Assembly: GCF_013359755.1 (NCBI RefSeq)
Contig: NZ_JABMCJ010000090.1
Span: 62,001-126,000 of the forward strand
DNA from: Tardiphaga robiniae
Lineage (GTDB): Bacteria > Pseudomonadota > Alphaproteobacteria > Rhizobiales > Xanthobacteraceae
DNA: 64,000 nt
Direction of reading: 5' to 3'
Below the pieces are notes generated by a model that worked only from the letters and a program-made list of their open reading frames with translations, did not search any database and was not told where the DNA came from. Positions within the stretch are counted from its first letter, which is position 1; the number at the start of each line of letters is the position of its first letter. Of this stretch, positions 1-8,392 are shown in pieces. A program made the position numbers and the translations under genes.

Positions 1-1
1 C

Positions 2-103
2 CTGATCTCGAAGCCGTTCCAGCCCGCGATGGTCTCGGCCGTCGCCAGCCAGGCGCTGTTCTTCCAGCGCAACTCAAAGAACAAGACGGCCAAGGCGTCC
101 TGA
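2..103 (+). CDS. Response regulator receiver domain protein, C-terminal end only
   Basis: Only the last 33 codons are in the window; the frame is open from base 2 to a TGA at 101-103. The visible peptide contains a Lys-Pro-Phe motif near its start, followed by a short amphipathic helix. This is how the alpha5 end of a CheY-like receiver domain looks, the Lys being the conserved one that contacts the acyl phosphate pocket. The tail is rich in Lys, Asn and Ala. No output domain follows, so this would be a stand-alone receiver or a protein ending in a receiver. The identification rests on one short motif. The stop lies inside the first copy of a 16-base tandem repeat. Confidence 0.5.
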   Translation: MISKPFQPAMVSAVASQALFFQRNSKNKTAKAS

Positions 104-138
104 TTTCAAGGCGTCCTGATTTCAAGGCGTCCTAGCTT
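91..138 (+). repeat. Three tandem copies of a 16-bp unit, ending in a small hairpin
   Basis: The 16-base unit CAAGGCGTCCTGATTT occurs at 91-106 and 107-122 without change; a third copy at 123-138 differs at three positions. The first copy spans the stop codon of the upstream gene. The third copy flows into an inverted repeat (GGCGTCC 126-132, GGACGCC 141-147, 8-base loop) that could act as a weak terminator, although no T run follows. Confidence 0.8.
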
Positions 139-435
139 CGGGACGCCCTGATCTCGCTGGTATTGATTGACATCGAAGCGGCTGGGCCATGTGCCCGGCC
201 GCTTTCGTTTGGCCAGAAGCCATCCAGAGCGCGCCGGATGATACCTGCTCAATAAGTCCTCTTCGCTTGCGCAAACTATCAGCGGGCAGAAGGAGGGGGC
301 TGACAGTATTGTGTTGATGCAGCGATCAATGCCGATATCATCCCTCGATAAGCGGCAAATTGCCACGTCCCGCAGGGCTCATAGGCTTTGACGGGCTGGC
401 GGGGCTGCGTGACCCTTCTGGTCGAACCGGTGCGC
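104..435. other. Intergenic region upstream of the first ABC importer
   Basis: No convincing gene. The first 45 bases hold the tandem repeat and hairpin. The remainder (about 150-435) is the upstream region of the ABC importer operon. I see no clear sigma-70 or EcfG promoter. The open frame on the minus strand (106-366) has no homologous look and no ribosome-binding site. Confidence 0.5.
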
Positions 436-1266
436 ATGAACTCAACTGCCGACGCTGAACCTCATATCTATCAATCCACAGTGACACGCCCCGTTGCGGT
501 CGATGTCAGCAAGGTGTCGCTCACTTTCGATACGGCCGACGGCAAGGTCGAAGCGCTATCCAATGTCGATCTGCAAATCAGTGGTGGGGAGTTCGTCTCC
601 TTCATCGGTCCCTCCGGCTGCGGCAAGACCACGCTGCTGCGTGTGATCGCGGACCTGCAGCAACCAAGCTCTGGTAGCGTCACGGTCAATGGCATGAGTG
701 CCGAGCAGGCGCGGCTCGGGCGCAATTACGGTTATGTATTTCAGGCGCCGGCGCTGTTTCCCTGGCGCAGCATCGAGGCCAATCTCAAGCTGCCGCTGGA
801 GCTGATGGGCTTTTCGCCGACCGAACAAAAGCAGCGCGCCGCGCGCTACCTCGACCTCGTCAATCTCACCGGATTTGAACGCAAGTTTCCCTGGCAGCTC
901 TCCGGCGGCATGCAGCAGCGGGTTTCCATCGCACGGGCGCTGTCGTTCGATCCCGAATTGCTGCTAATGGACGAGCCGTTCGGAGCACTGGATGAGATCG
1001 TGCGCGATCATCTCAACGAACAGCTCCTGCAGCTCTGGGCCAAGACCCGCAAGACCGTGTTGTTCGTGACGCATTCGATTCCCGAAGCGGTGTTTCTTTC
1101 CACCAAGATCGTGGTGATGTCGCCGCGGCCGGGCCGTATCACTGATATCATCGACTGCAATTTCCGGCGCGACCGCACGCTGGAAATTCGCGAGACGCCG
1201 GAATTCATGGCGATCGCGCAGCGCGTGCGCACCGGGCTGCGCGCCGGACATTCCTATGACGAGTAG
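436..1266 (+). CDS. ABC transporter ATP-binding protein (nitrate/sulfonate/taurine importer family)
   Basis: ATPase of a periplasmic-binding-protein-dependent importer, SsuB/TauB/NrtD-like, 276 residues from the ATG at 436. A longer frame begins with TTG at 388, and the ATG is preferred. Visible motifs: Walker [10 protein letters not shown] at 58-66, Q-loop around 103, signature LSGGMQQR at about 155-162, Walker B LLLMDEP at about 175-181 followed by the D-loop, and the switch histidine in VTHS. It is the first gene of an ATPase-permease-permease-binding-protein operon and overlaps the next gene by 11 bases, so the products should assemble as one cytoplasmic-membrane complex. The substrate is unknown. 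The cognate binding protein is of the NMT1/THI5 type, known for pyrimidine-like thiamine precursors, riboflavin and related compounds. Confidence 0.93.
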   Translation: MNSTADAEPHIYQSTVTRPVAVDVSKVSLTFDTADGKVEALSNVDLQISGGEFVSFIGPSGCGKTTLLRVIADLQQPSSGSVTVNGMSAEQARLGRNYGYVFQAPALFPWRSIEANLKLPLELMGFSPTEQKQRAARYLDLVNLTGFERKFPWQLSGGMQQRVSIARALSFDPELLLMDEPFGALDEIVRDHLNEQLLQLWAKTRKTVLFVTHSIPEAVFLSTKIVVMSPRPGRITDIIDCNFRRDRTLEIRETPEFMAIAQRVRTGLRAGHSYDE

Positions 1267-2182
1267 CACGGTGGATACGATGCCGGTCGCGCGTGCGGCA
1301 TGGCGCACGCATCCGCTGGTCAAGCGTAGCGCGCCGGTGGTGACCATTGTCGCGGTGCTGATCGTCGTCTGGTACATCGGCGCCGTGCTGATGAACCTGT
1401 CGCTTGTGCGCGGCGGCTTCGAGCGCGAGGAAGCGCCTTACACGACGATGGAATTGCTGGAAGGCACCATGAGCGCGGAACGGCCGCTGCTGCCGGCGCC
1501 GCATCAGGTGGTCGGTGCTTTCATCGACGGCGTGTTCGGCTATGCGCCGACGGCGCCGCGTAGCCTCGTCTATCATTCCATGGTGACGCTGTCGGCGACG
1601 CTGCTCGGCTTCGCGCTGGGCGCGCTGCTCGGCATCGTGCTGGCGCTCGCCATCGTGCACAGCCGCGTGCTGGAGCGTAGCCTGATGCCGTGGATCATCT
1701 GCTCGCAGATGGTGCCCATATTGGCGCTGGCGCCGATCTTCATTGTGGTGCTCGGTGCCATCGGCCTACAGGGCCTGCTGCCGAAATCGATTATCTCGGC
1801 CTATCTGAGCTTCTTCCCCATCACCATCGGCATGGTGAAAGGCTTCACCTCGCCCGATCCGATGCAGATGGATCTGATGCGGACATGGTCGGCGACATCT
1901 AGGCAGGTGCTGTCGAAACTGCGCTGGCCCTCGGCGGTGCCCTATCTCTTTGCCAGCCTCAAGGTCGCCATCACCATTTCGCTGATCGGCGCCATCGTCG
2001 CGGAATTGCCGACCGGCGCGGAAGCCGGCATCGGTGCACGCCTGCTGGCCGGCTCCTATTACGGCCAGACCATCCAGATCTGGTCGGCGCTGGTTGCCGC
2101 AGCCGTTTTGGCTTCTGGTTTGATCGCTATCGTCAGCTATGCCGAACGCAAGGTGGCGCAGCGGATGGGCGCGCGGTCATGA
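1256..2182 (+). CDS. ABC transporter permease (BPD_transp_1 type)
   Basis: Integral membrane permease of 308 residues. There is one N-terminal membrane segment (about 25-48), then a periplasmic stretch of about 60 residues, then a five-helix permease core from about 100 to the end. The EAA loop, which docks on the ATPase, is visible as a stretch around residues 205-225 that ends in a long Ala/Leu helix. It starts inside the ATPase gene (11-base overlap) and its stop overlaps the start of the next permease by four bases (ATGA), the signature of translational coupling. With the following permease it should form the heterodimeric channel of the importer. Confidence 0.9.
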   Translation: MTSSTVDTMPVARAAWRTHPLVKRSAPVVTIVAVLIVVWYIGAVLMNLSLVRGGFEREEAPYTTMELLEGTMSAERPLLPAPHQVVGAFIDGVFGYAPTAPRSLVYHSMVTLSATLLGFALGALLGIVLALAIVHSRVLERSLMPWIICSQMVPILALAPIFIVVLGAIGLQGLLPKSIISAYLSFFPITIGMVKGFTSPDPMQMDLMRTWSATSRQVLSKLRWPSAVPYLFASLKVAITISLIGAIVAELPTGAEAGIGARLLAGSYYGQTIQIWSALVAAAVLASGLIAIVSYAERKVAQRMGARS

Positions 2183-3309
2183 ATCGTCGCCAGATCCGCC
2201 TGGGCTTCATCATGTCGGCGGTGTGCGTGCTGATCACACTGATGCTGCCATTGCCGCTCTCGGGTGTGCCTGTCGCCGCGCTGATGGCGCGCCCGCTGAC
2301 GTTTCTGCTGACCGGCGTCATCGTGCTTGTGTTCGCTTTCGCTGCCGGCTTCCGTGGCCTGCCTGCCATCGTGATCGGGCTTGTCGGGGCAGGCATCACT
2401 GCGGATATGACACTGATGCTGCTCCGCGATCCCTTGATCGCCGGCGATGCGGCATCAGGCTTCTGGATGGTGGTGATCGGCGTCTGGCTGGCGTCGTGGA
2501 TCTGCGTTGTTGCGCTGGCCGGGCTGAGGCCGCGCAGCAGTGTATTCCGCAAGGCTATCGATCTGGCCATCCCGCTGCTGTTCGGTGCGGCCGTGTTCTA
2601 TCTCTGGGAGGTCGTGGTGCGCGGGGCTGGCGTGCCGCCAGTGCTGCTGCCGTCGCCGAGCGCTGCCGCTGTGAAATTCATGGCGTCGCTGCCGATATTG
2701 GGCGCGGATTTCGTGCAGACCTTCATCCGTGGTGTGCTGATCGGCTATGCCATCGGCTGCGGCGCCGGGCTTCTGGTGGCGATCCTCGCGCATCGCTTTG
2801 AATTTCTCGGCCGCGGGCTGCTACCCTTGGGTAACTTCTTCTCGGCACTGCCGCTGGTTGGCGTCGCGCCGATCATGGTCATGTGGTTCGGCTTCGACTG
2901 GCCGTCGAAGGCTGCCGTGGTGGCGCTGGTGACGTTCTTCCCGATGCTGGTAAATGCGTTGGCCGGTCTGCAAGCTGCCGGCGATATCGAGCGTGACCTG
3001 ATGCGCTCTTACGGCGCGAGCTATGCCCAGACTCTCATCAAGTTGTATCTTCCCGCTGCTCTACCTTTCATCTTCAATGCACTGAAGATCAATGCCACAC
3101 TGGCCCTGATCGGTGCCATCGTCGCGGAATTCTTCGGCACGCCGACGCAAGGCATCGGCTTTCGAATTTCCACCGAAGCCGGGCGCATGGCGCTCGATAT
3201 GGTGTGGGCGGAGATCGCGCTGGCCGCGATCGCGGGAATGGCATTTTATGGACTTGTTGCGCTCGCCGAGCGCGTGACGACGTTTTGGCATCCATCGATG
3301 CGGACCTAG
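2179..3309 (+). CDS. ABC transporter permease with an N-terminal membrane extension
   Basis: Permease of 376 residues, noticeably longer than the usual 250-290 of this family. The C-terminal part (about 125-376) is a normal BPD_transp_1 permease: a loop PVLLPSPSAAAV before the core, six hydrophobic helices and an EAA-type loop near 275-295. The first 120 residues add about four extra hydrophobic helices (roughly 8-28, 36-55, 60-80, 95-115) with no known motif. The start overlaps the previous stop (ATGA). It is followed after 31 bases by the binding-protein gene, which has its own GGAG ribosome-binding site. Role: second half of the importer channel. The extension may be regulatory or may have arisen by fusion with a small membrane protein. 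Confidence 0.88.
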   Translation: MNRRQIRLGFIMSAVCVLITLMLPLPLSGVPVAALMARPLTFLLTGVIVLVFAFAAGFRGLPAIVIGLVGAGITADMTLMLLRDPLIAGDAASGFWMVVIGVWLASWICVVALAGLRPRSSVFRKAIDLAIPLLFGAAVFYLWEVVVRGAGVPPVLLPSPSAAAVKFMASLPILGADFVQTFIRGVLIGYAIGCGAGLLVAILAHRFEFLGRGLLPLGNFFSALPLVGVAPIMVMWFGFDWPSKAAVVALVTFFPMLVNALAGLQAAGDIERDLMRSYGASYAQTLIKLYLPAALPFIFNALKINATLALIGAIVAEFFGTPTQGIGFRISTEAGRMALDMVWAEIALAAIAGMAFYGLVALAERVTTFWHPSMRT

Positions 3310-3340
3310 TTCGGCAGGTTCGCCAATTCTGGAGTTGAGC

Positions 3341-4321
3341 ATGAAGAAGATCATGGCATTCGGCGCAGCGATGGCTCTCTCGCTCGGCTCCGCGCAAGCG
3401 GCGGACAAGGTCACCATCCAGCTCAAATGGGTCGCGCAGGCCCAATTCGCCGGCTACTTCGTGGCCAAGGAGAAGGGCTTCTACAAGGAGGCAGGACTTG
3501 ACGTGACCATCAAGCCGGGCGGTCCCGACGTCGCCCCGCCGCAGGTGATCGCTGGCGGCGGTGCCGATGTGGTGGTGGACTGGATGCCCTCGGCGCTGGC
3601 TTCGCGCGAGAAGGGCGTGCCGCTGGTCAATATCTCGCAGACCTTCAAGAAGTCCGGACTCGAACTCACCTGCCGCGCCGAGACCGGCATCAAGAAGCCG
3701 ACCGATCTGAAGGGCAAGGTTACCGGCGTCTGGTATGGCGGCAACGAATATCCGTTCCTCTCCTGGATGTCGAAGCTGGGCTACAAGACCGATGGCTCGC
3801 CGGCGGGTGTCAAGATCATCAAGCAGGGCTTCAATGTCGATCCGCTGCTGCAGAAGCAGGCCGATTGCGTGTCGACCATGGCCTATAACGAATATTGGCA
3901 GGTGATCGACGGCGGCTACAAGCCGAGCCAGCTCACCGTGTTCAAATATGAGGACGAGGGCGTCGCCACGCTAGAGGATGGTCTCTGGGTGCTCGACAAG
4001 AACCTCAAGGATCCCGCCTTCGTCGCCAAGATGGCGAAGTTCGTGAAGGCGTCGATGAAGGGCTGGGACTATGCCAAGGCTAATCCGGACGAAGCCGTGA
4101 AGATCATCCTGGCTGGCGACTCCACGGGCGCCAAGACTGCCAAAGACCAGAAGCGCATGATGACCGAGGTCAGCAAGTTGCTCGGCGATGCCAATGGCAA
4201 GCTCGACGTCAAGGACTATGATCGCACGGTTGCGACGCTGATGTCTGGCGGTTCGGATCCCGTGATTACCAAGAAGCCGGAAGGTGCCTACAGCTTCGCG
4301 GTCTATGAGGCGATGAAGTAA
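3341..4321 (+). CDS. ABC transporter substrate-binding protein, NMT1/THI5-like
   Basis: Periplasmic binding protein of 326 residues. An N-terminal signal peptide ends at an Ala-x-Ala site near residue 20. The start at 3341 is chosen because GGAG lies 6 bases upstream and the signal peptide begins there; a TTG six bases earlier is in frame. The mature protein begins with VTIQLKWVAQAQFAGYFVA, the beta-strand and QxxFAGYF pattern typical of NMT1/THI5-type proteins such as ThiY and RibY, which bind pyrimidine thiamine precursors or riboflavin. GGNEYPFL near residue 130 is the ligand-loop region. It is the last gene of the importer operon and ends 7 bases from the convergent lysR gene. The ligand is not determined; a heteroaromatic vitamin precursor or pyrimidine-like compound is an inference. 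Confidence 0.9.
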   Translation: MKKIMAFGAAMALSLGSAQAADKVTIQLKWVAQAQFAGYFVAKEKGFYKEAGLDVTIKPGGPDVAPPQVIAGGGADVVVDWMPSALASREKGVPLVNISQTFKKSGLELTCRAETGIKKPTDLKGKVTGVWYGGNEYPFLSWMSKLGYKTDGSPAGVKIIKQGFNVDPLLQKQADCVSTMAYNEYWQVIDGGYKPSQLTVFKYEDEGVATLEDGLWVLDKNLKDPAFVAKMAKFVKASMKGWDYAKANPDEAVKIILAGDSTGAKTAKDQKRMMTEVSKLLGDANGKLDVKDYDRTVATLMSGGSDPVITKKPEGAYSFAVYEAMK

Positions 4322-4328
4322 TTGCGCA

Positions 4329-5240
4329 TCATCGGCGTGCGAACAATGGCTGCGCGCCGATTGATTTGGCAAGGTGATCGCCAAAGGCTTCGCTGATCGG
4401 CGGCAGGGTGCGGCCGCTTTTCTTGATGATTGTGATGGCGCGTGAGAAGTCCGCGACGTCGATCTGCCGCGAGCGCAGGTCCGGCTCCGCGCCGATTTCG
4501 CGTGCGGAGCCTGGCAGGATGGTGATGCCCAGCCCCGCGCGCACCATGGCGATGGCCGTCATCATATAGGTCGCTTCGCAGGTCGGCTGCGCGATGTGTC
4601 CCGCGGTCAGGAAGGCGCTGTCGACGACCGCGCGGACGCTGGTCGCGGGATCCATCAGCACCAGCGGATATTTCATCAGATCGTCGATGGTGACCTTGCG
4701 GATGCCGCCGATAGGGTGCTTCGCCGGAAACACCACATGCATGCGGTCGCGCACTTCGAGCAGCACTTCCACGTCGTGGCCGGTGACGCTGCCGCCCATG
4801 ATGCCGAGATCGACCTCTTCTGAGCGGACGAGGTCTAGGACGCGGTTGGCGATCACGTCCTTCAGGACGAAAGATGTGCCGGGCTGTAACTCGCGAAACG
4901 ACTTGATGGCCTCGGGCAGGGCACCCGCGGCGACCGAGGGAAGCGCCGCGATCCGGACGATGCCGCGGCGCTTGGCCGCGATATCGCGAGTATCCACGAC
5001 GACGGCATCGAGATCGCGGATCATGCGCTGAAACACCGGCAGCAGTTCGCGGCCGACCCGCGTCAGTTCGACGGAGCGGGTGTTGCGATCGAACAGTTTC
5101 ACCTCGAGGGTTTCTTCGAGGCGCCTGATCTGAACCGTCAGCGTCGGCTGCGCCAGATGCAGCAACTCCGCGGCGCGGGTGAAGCTGCCGGCTTGGGCGA
5201 CGACGACGAAAGACCGGATCTGCCGGAGATTCACATCCAT
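4329..5240 (-). CDS. LysR family transcriptional regulator
   Basis: 303 residues, the usual LysR length. The N-terminal winged helix-turn-helix is visible at about 4-62 (LRQIRSFVVVAQAGSFTRAA, then QPTLTVQIRRLE), followed by a linker helix and a two-lobed effector domain from about 90. It is transcribed away from the AtuA-like operon, and two dyads lie in the shared promoter region, one starting 8 bases upstream of its own start codon. By the usual logic of the family it represses itself and controls the divergent operon in response to a pathway metabolite. The convergent binding-protein gene is less likely to be its target. Confidence 0.95.
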   Translation of the reverse strand: MDVNLRQIRSFVVVAQAGSFTRAAELLHLAQPTLTVQIRRLEETLEVKLFDRNTRSVELTRVGRELLPVFQRMIRDLDAVVVDTRDIAAKRRGIVRIAALPSVAAGALPEAIKSFRELQPGTSFVLKDVIANRVLDLVRSEEVDLGIMGGSVTGHDVEVLLEVRDRMHVVFPAKHPIGGIRKVTIDDLMKYPLVLMDPATSVRAVVDSAFLTAGHIAQPTCEATYMMTAIAMVRAGLGITILPGSAREIGAEPDLRSRQIDVADFSRAITIIKKSGRTLPPISEAFGDHLAKSIGAQPLFARR

Positions 5241-5247
5241 AGAGAAT

Positions 5248-5281
5248 TTCTATCAATGGGATAGAATTAATTCAATTGAAT
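5248..5281. promoter_or_regulatory. Paired LysR-type operator dyads
   Basis: Two dyads lie side by side in the lysR-atuA intergenic region. The first is TTCTATC-AATGG-GATAGAA (5248-5266), a perfect 7-base inverted repeat that contains the LysR consensus T-N11-A at 5251-5263. The second is the perfect 12-base palindrome ATTCAATTGAAT (5270-5281). A recognition site close to the regulator's own start plus a second activation-type site is the usual arrangement for this family. Confidence 0.6.
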
Positions 5282-5439
5282 AGAGGGAAGCTTCTGGCTT
5301 CAATGCCCGAAAGCGACATGCGCGTGATCGCCTGCTCAGGCCCGTGACATGTCCGTCAAAAGAGATCGGGAGATAGACATGCAGCGGTCGCGGTTTTCGC
5401 GATGTGACTGCAGGCAAGTCTGATCCAGGGAGACTGCTC

Positions 5440-6774
5440 GTGCGTACCATCAGGATCGGATCCGGTGCCGGCTATTCGGGGGACCGGATCGAACCGGCGA
5501 TCGAACTCGCCGAAAGCGGCAACCTCGACTATCTCGTCTTCGAGTGCCTTGCCGAACGCACCATCGCGCTGGCCCAGCAGGACCGCCTGAAAGATCCGCA
5601 AGGCGGTTTCGACCCGTTGCTTGCCGACCGCATGAAGGCGGTGCTGTCCATCTGCCGAAAGAACGGCGTCAAGATCATCACCAATATGGGCGCGGCGAAT
5701 CCCGTCGCGGCGGCGCAGGCGACGCGTGACATCGCCAGGGCGCTCGGTCTGCCCGGTCTTAAGGTTGCGGCAGTAACGGGCGACGATGTGCTGGAACAGG
5801 CGCGCGCGTCCGATGTCGCGCTGGACGAAGGTGGCTCCGTGAAAGCGCTGGGCAACCGCGTGATCTCGGCCAATGCCTATACCGGCGCAGCGCCTATCGC
5901 CGAAGCGCTCGCCGGTGGCGCCGATGTCGTCATCACCGGCCGTGCGGCCGATCCGGCGCTGTTTCTCGGGCCGCTGGTGCATGAATTCGGCTGGGCGATG
6001 GATGACTGGGATCTGCTTGGCAAAGGCACCATGGTCGGCCATCTCCTGGAATGTGCTGGCCAGATCACCGGCGGCTATTTCGCCGATCCCGGCGTGAAGG
6101 ATGTGCAGGGCCTCGCGCGGCTTGGTTTCCCGATCGGCGAGGTGCGCGAGGATGGCGGTCTCGTCGTCACCAAGGTCGCGGGCTCGGGCGGCCAGATCAC
6201 GCGAGCGACGGTGATCGAACAACTGCTCTACGAAATTCATGATCCGACCCGCTATTACCAGCCGGATGTGGTTGCCGATTTCTCGCAGGTGCGTGTCGAG
6301 GAGGTTGGTCCGGACCGCATCCATGTCACCGGCGGGAGTGGCACGCCGAAGACTGGCCTGCTGAAGACGTCAGTCGGCTATCTCGACAGCTATATCGGCG
6401 AAGGCGAAATCTCCTATGCTGGTGCCAATGCCGTGGCGCGCGGGCGTCTGGCGCTTGAGATTGTGCGCGAACGCCTCACGCTCACCGGCGTGAAAATGAC
6501 GGAGAGCCGGTTCGACCTGATCGGCGTCAATGCGCTGCATGGTGACGCCCTGGCCGAAGGCCGCGATCCCTATGAAGTCCGCATCCGCGTCGCGGGGCGC
6601 ACAGACTCTCTCGCAGAGGCCGTGAAGATCGGCAATGAGGTCGAGACGCTTTACACCAACGGGCCTGCCGGTGGCGGCGGGGCCTGGAAATCGGCGCGCG
6701 AAATCGTCGGCGTCGCCTCGGCTTTGCTGCCCGAAACTGTCGTGACGTCATCAGTCACATTCATGGAGGCCTGA
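5440..6774 (+). CDS. Acyclic terpene utilisation AtuA family protein (DUF1446)
   Basis: 444 residues from the GTG at 5440. This start is chosen because AGGGAGA lies about 7 bases upstream and the protein then begins VRTIRIGSGAGYSGDRI, the conserved N-terminus of DUF1446 proteins; an earlier GTG at 5404 lacks these features. Further family landmarks are LDYLVFECLAERTIALAQ (residues about 28-45), TNMGAANP, GGADVVITGRAADPAL and a glycine-rich TNGPAGGGG near the C-terminus. AtuA is required for citronellol/geraniol breakdown in Pseudomonas, but the biochemical role of the family is not settled, and many members sit in other catabolic clusters. It is translationally close to the next gene (2-base gap), which is the partner domain that some organisms carry fused to it. 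Confidence 0.85.
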   Translation: MRTIRIGSGAGYSGDRIEPAIELAESGNLDYLVFECLAERTIALAQQDRLKDPQGGFDPLLADRMKAVLSICRKNGVKIITNMGAANPVAAAQATRDIARALGLPGLKVAAVTGDDVLEQARASDVALDEGGSVKALGNRVISANAYTGAAPIAEALAGGADVVITGRAADPALFLGPLVHEFGWAMDDWDLLGKGTMVGHLLECAGQITGGYFADPGVKDVQGLARLGFPIGEVREDGGLVVTKVAGSGGQITRATVIEQLLYEIHDPTRYYQPDVVADFSQVRVEEVGPDRIHVTGGSGTPKTGLLKTSVGYLDSYIGEGEISYAGANAVARGRLALEIVRERLTLTGVKMTESRFDLIGVNALHGDALAEGRDPYEVRIRVAGRTDSLAEAVKIGNEVETLYTNGPAGGGGAWKSAREIVGVASALLPETVVTSSVTFMEA

Positions 6775-6776
6775 CC

Positions 6777-7106
6777 ATGAAACTCCGTGAGATCGCGCAT
6801 TCACGCAGCGGCGACAAGGGCGATACGTCCAACATTTCCGTCATCGCTTTCGATGTCGGTGACTTCGGCTTTCTTGCCGAGCACGTGACGGCAGATCACG
6901 TCGCGCAGCATTTCGGCGACACCATCACCGGCACCGTCACGCGCTATGAATTGCCGGCGCTCGGCGCGCTAAACTTCGTGCTGACGGGCGCGCTCGGTGG
7001 CGGTGTTGTGCGATCGCTCGCGCTGGATACGCACGGGAAATCATTCAGCTCTGCGCTGCTTGAATTCGAGCTGCCGGCCAAAGGAGCGTCATCCGGCTCA
7101 CCATGA
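6777..7106 (+). CDS. AtuA-associated small protein (AtuA C-terminal-like domain)
   Basis: 109 residues, beginning MKLREIAHSRSGDKGDTSNI. The SGDKGDxSNI motif marks the small ferredoxin-fold domain that accompanies DUF1446 proteins, as a separate subunit or as a C-terminal fusion. Two bases separate it from the AtuA-like gene, so the two are co-translated and probably form one complex. No signal peptide or membrane segment is seen, so it acts in the cytoplasm. The last ten residues (Lys/Ser/Gly/Pro) look like an unstructured tail. Confidence 0.85.
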   Translation: MKLREIAHSRSGDKGDTSNISVIAFDVGDFGFLAEHVTADHVAQHFGDTITGTVTRYELPALGALNFVLTGALGGGVVRSLALDTHGKSFSSALLEFELPAKGASSGSP

Positions 7107-7165
7107 TCTTCGTCACAATAGGACGACGATACTTTCATACCAAACCAAAAACGGGAGGACTATTG

Positions 7166-8392
7166 ATGAAGCGACGTACATTCCTGGCTGGCCTCGGTGC
7201 AACTGGCGTCAGCGCTGCAGTTTTTTCTCCGGCGATCGTTCGTGCCGCTGCGGATACTCCACTGAAGTTTGGTGTGCTGTCCGACATGACGGGTCTGTTC
7301 GCTGACAATGGCGGGCAGGGCTCGGTAGCGGCAGCGCAGCTCGCGATCGAGGAATGCGGCGGCAAGGTGCTCGGCAAGGCGATAGAGCTGATCCAGGCCG
7401 ACCATCTCAACAAGCCCGATGTCGGCGGCAATATTGCGCGCCAGTGGTATGATCAGGAAGGCGTCGACGTCATTCTCGACGTGCCGGTGTCGTCTGTTTG
7501 CATCGCCGTGCAGACCTTCGCCAAGGACCGCAACAAGATGTTCATCACATCGGCCGGCGGCTCGGCGGATCTCAGCGGCAAGTTCTGCTCGCCGAACTTC
7601 ATTCAGTGGACCTACAATACTTACGCGCTGGCCAATGTCGCCGGCAAGGCGATGCTTCAGCGCGGTGGCGACACATGGTTCTTCGTTGTTGCGGATTATG
7701 CCTTTGGTCAGGCGCTCGAGCGTGACGTAACGGAAGTTGCCGTCAAGGGCGGCGGCAAGGCGCTTGGCCGTGCGCCGCATCCGATCAACACGGCGGATTT
7801 CTCCTCGCAGCTTCTGACGGCCAAGTCGTCGGGCGCCAAGGTCATCGCCATCGCCAATGCCGGCAGTGACACGCAGAACGCCATCAAGCAGGCAGAAGAG
7901 TTCGGCTTGATGGGCGGTGATCAGAAGATGATTGCGCTCTTGATCGACGTGAATGACATCCGCAGCGTCGGATTGAAGAGCGCGCAAGGCCTGCTGGTGA
8001 CGTCCGGCTTCTACTGGAACATGGACGACCGCACGCGTGCATTCTCCAAGCGCTATGCTGCCAAGATGGGCAAGCCGCCGAGCATGATGCAGGCCGGTGT
8101 CTATTCCTCGACGCTGAACTACATCAAGTCGGTGGAGGCCGCGAATACCAAGGATCCTGTCGCCGTGGTCAAGGATCTGCAGGGGCGTACCTTTGACGAT
8201 GCCTTCCTGCGCAACGGCAAGCTGCGTCCAGACAATCTGATGGTCCACGACATGTATCTCGCCGAGGTCAAGAAGCCTTCCGAGGTCACCGATAGCTATG
8301 ACGTGTTCAGAATCCTCGCCACGGTGAAGGGCGAAGACGCGTTCTCGCCGCTCTCGGCGAGTACATGCCCAATGGTGATGAGCAAGAAGTAA
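7166..8392 (+). CDS. ABC transporter substrate-binding protein, branched-chain amino acid (LivJ) type, Tat-exported
   Basis: 408 residues, a Peripla_BP_6 family binding protein. The start at 7166 follows a strong GGGAGGA 6 bases upstream. The signal sequence begins MKRRTFLAGLGATGVSAAVF, a twin-arginine (RRTFL) leader rather than a plain Sec leader, with cleavage likely after an Ala near residue 28. The mature part opens LKFGVLSDMTGLFADNGGQGS, the ligand-lobe pattern of Liv/amide-type receptors. It is third in the operon with the AtuA module, but no Liv permease or ATPase genes follow, so its membrane partners must be encoded elsewhere. Ligand inference: a carboxylate that is a substrate or inducer of the AtuA pathway. 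Confidence 0.9.
   Translation: MKRRTFLAGLGATGVSAAVFSPAIVRAAADTPLKFGVLSDMTGLFADNGGQGSVAAAQLAIEECGGKVLGKAIELIQADHLNKPDVGGNIARQWYDQEGVDVILDVPVSSVCIAVQTFAKDRNKMFITSAGGSADLSGKFCSPNFIQWTYNTYALANVAGKAMLQRGGDTWFFVVADYAFGQALERDVTEVAVKGGGKALGRAPHPINTADFSSQLLTAKSSGAKVIAIANAGSDTQNAIKQAEEFGLMGGDQKMIALLIDVNDIRSVGLKSAQGLLVTSGFYWNMDDRTRAFSKRYAAKMGKPPSMMQAGVYSSTLNYIKSVEAANTKDPVAVVKDLQGRTFDDAFLRNGKLRPDNLMVHDMYLAEVKKPSEVTDSYDVFRILATVKGEDAFSPLSASTCPMVMSKK

Noticed and set aside
106-366. 86-codon open frame on the minus strand before the first ABC gene
   Set aside because: No ribosome-binding site, no recognisable family, and it covers the tandem repeat and hairpin.
4303-5256. 317-codon minus-strand frame overlapping lysR in another frame
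   Set aside because: Arg/His/Pro-rich product without domains; the lysR frame has a complete helix-turn-helix and effector domain.
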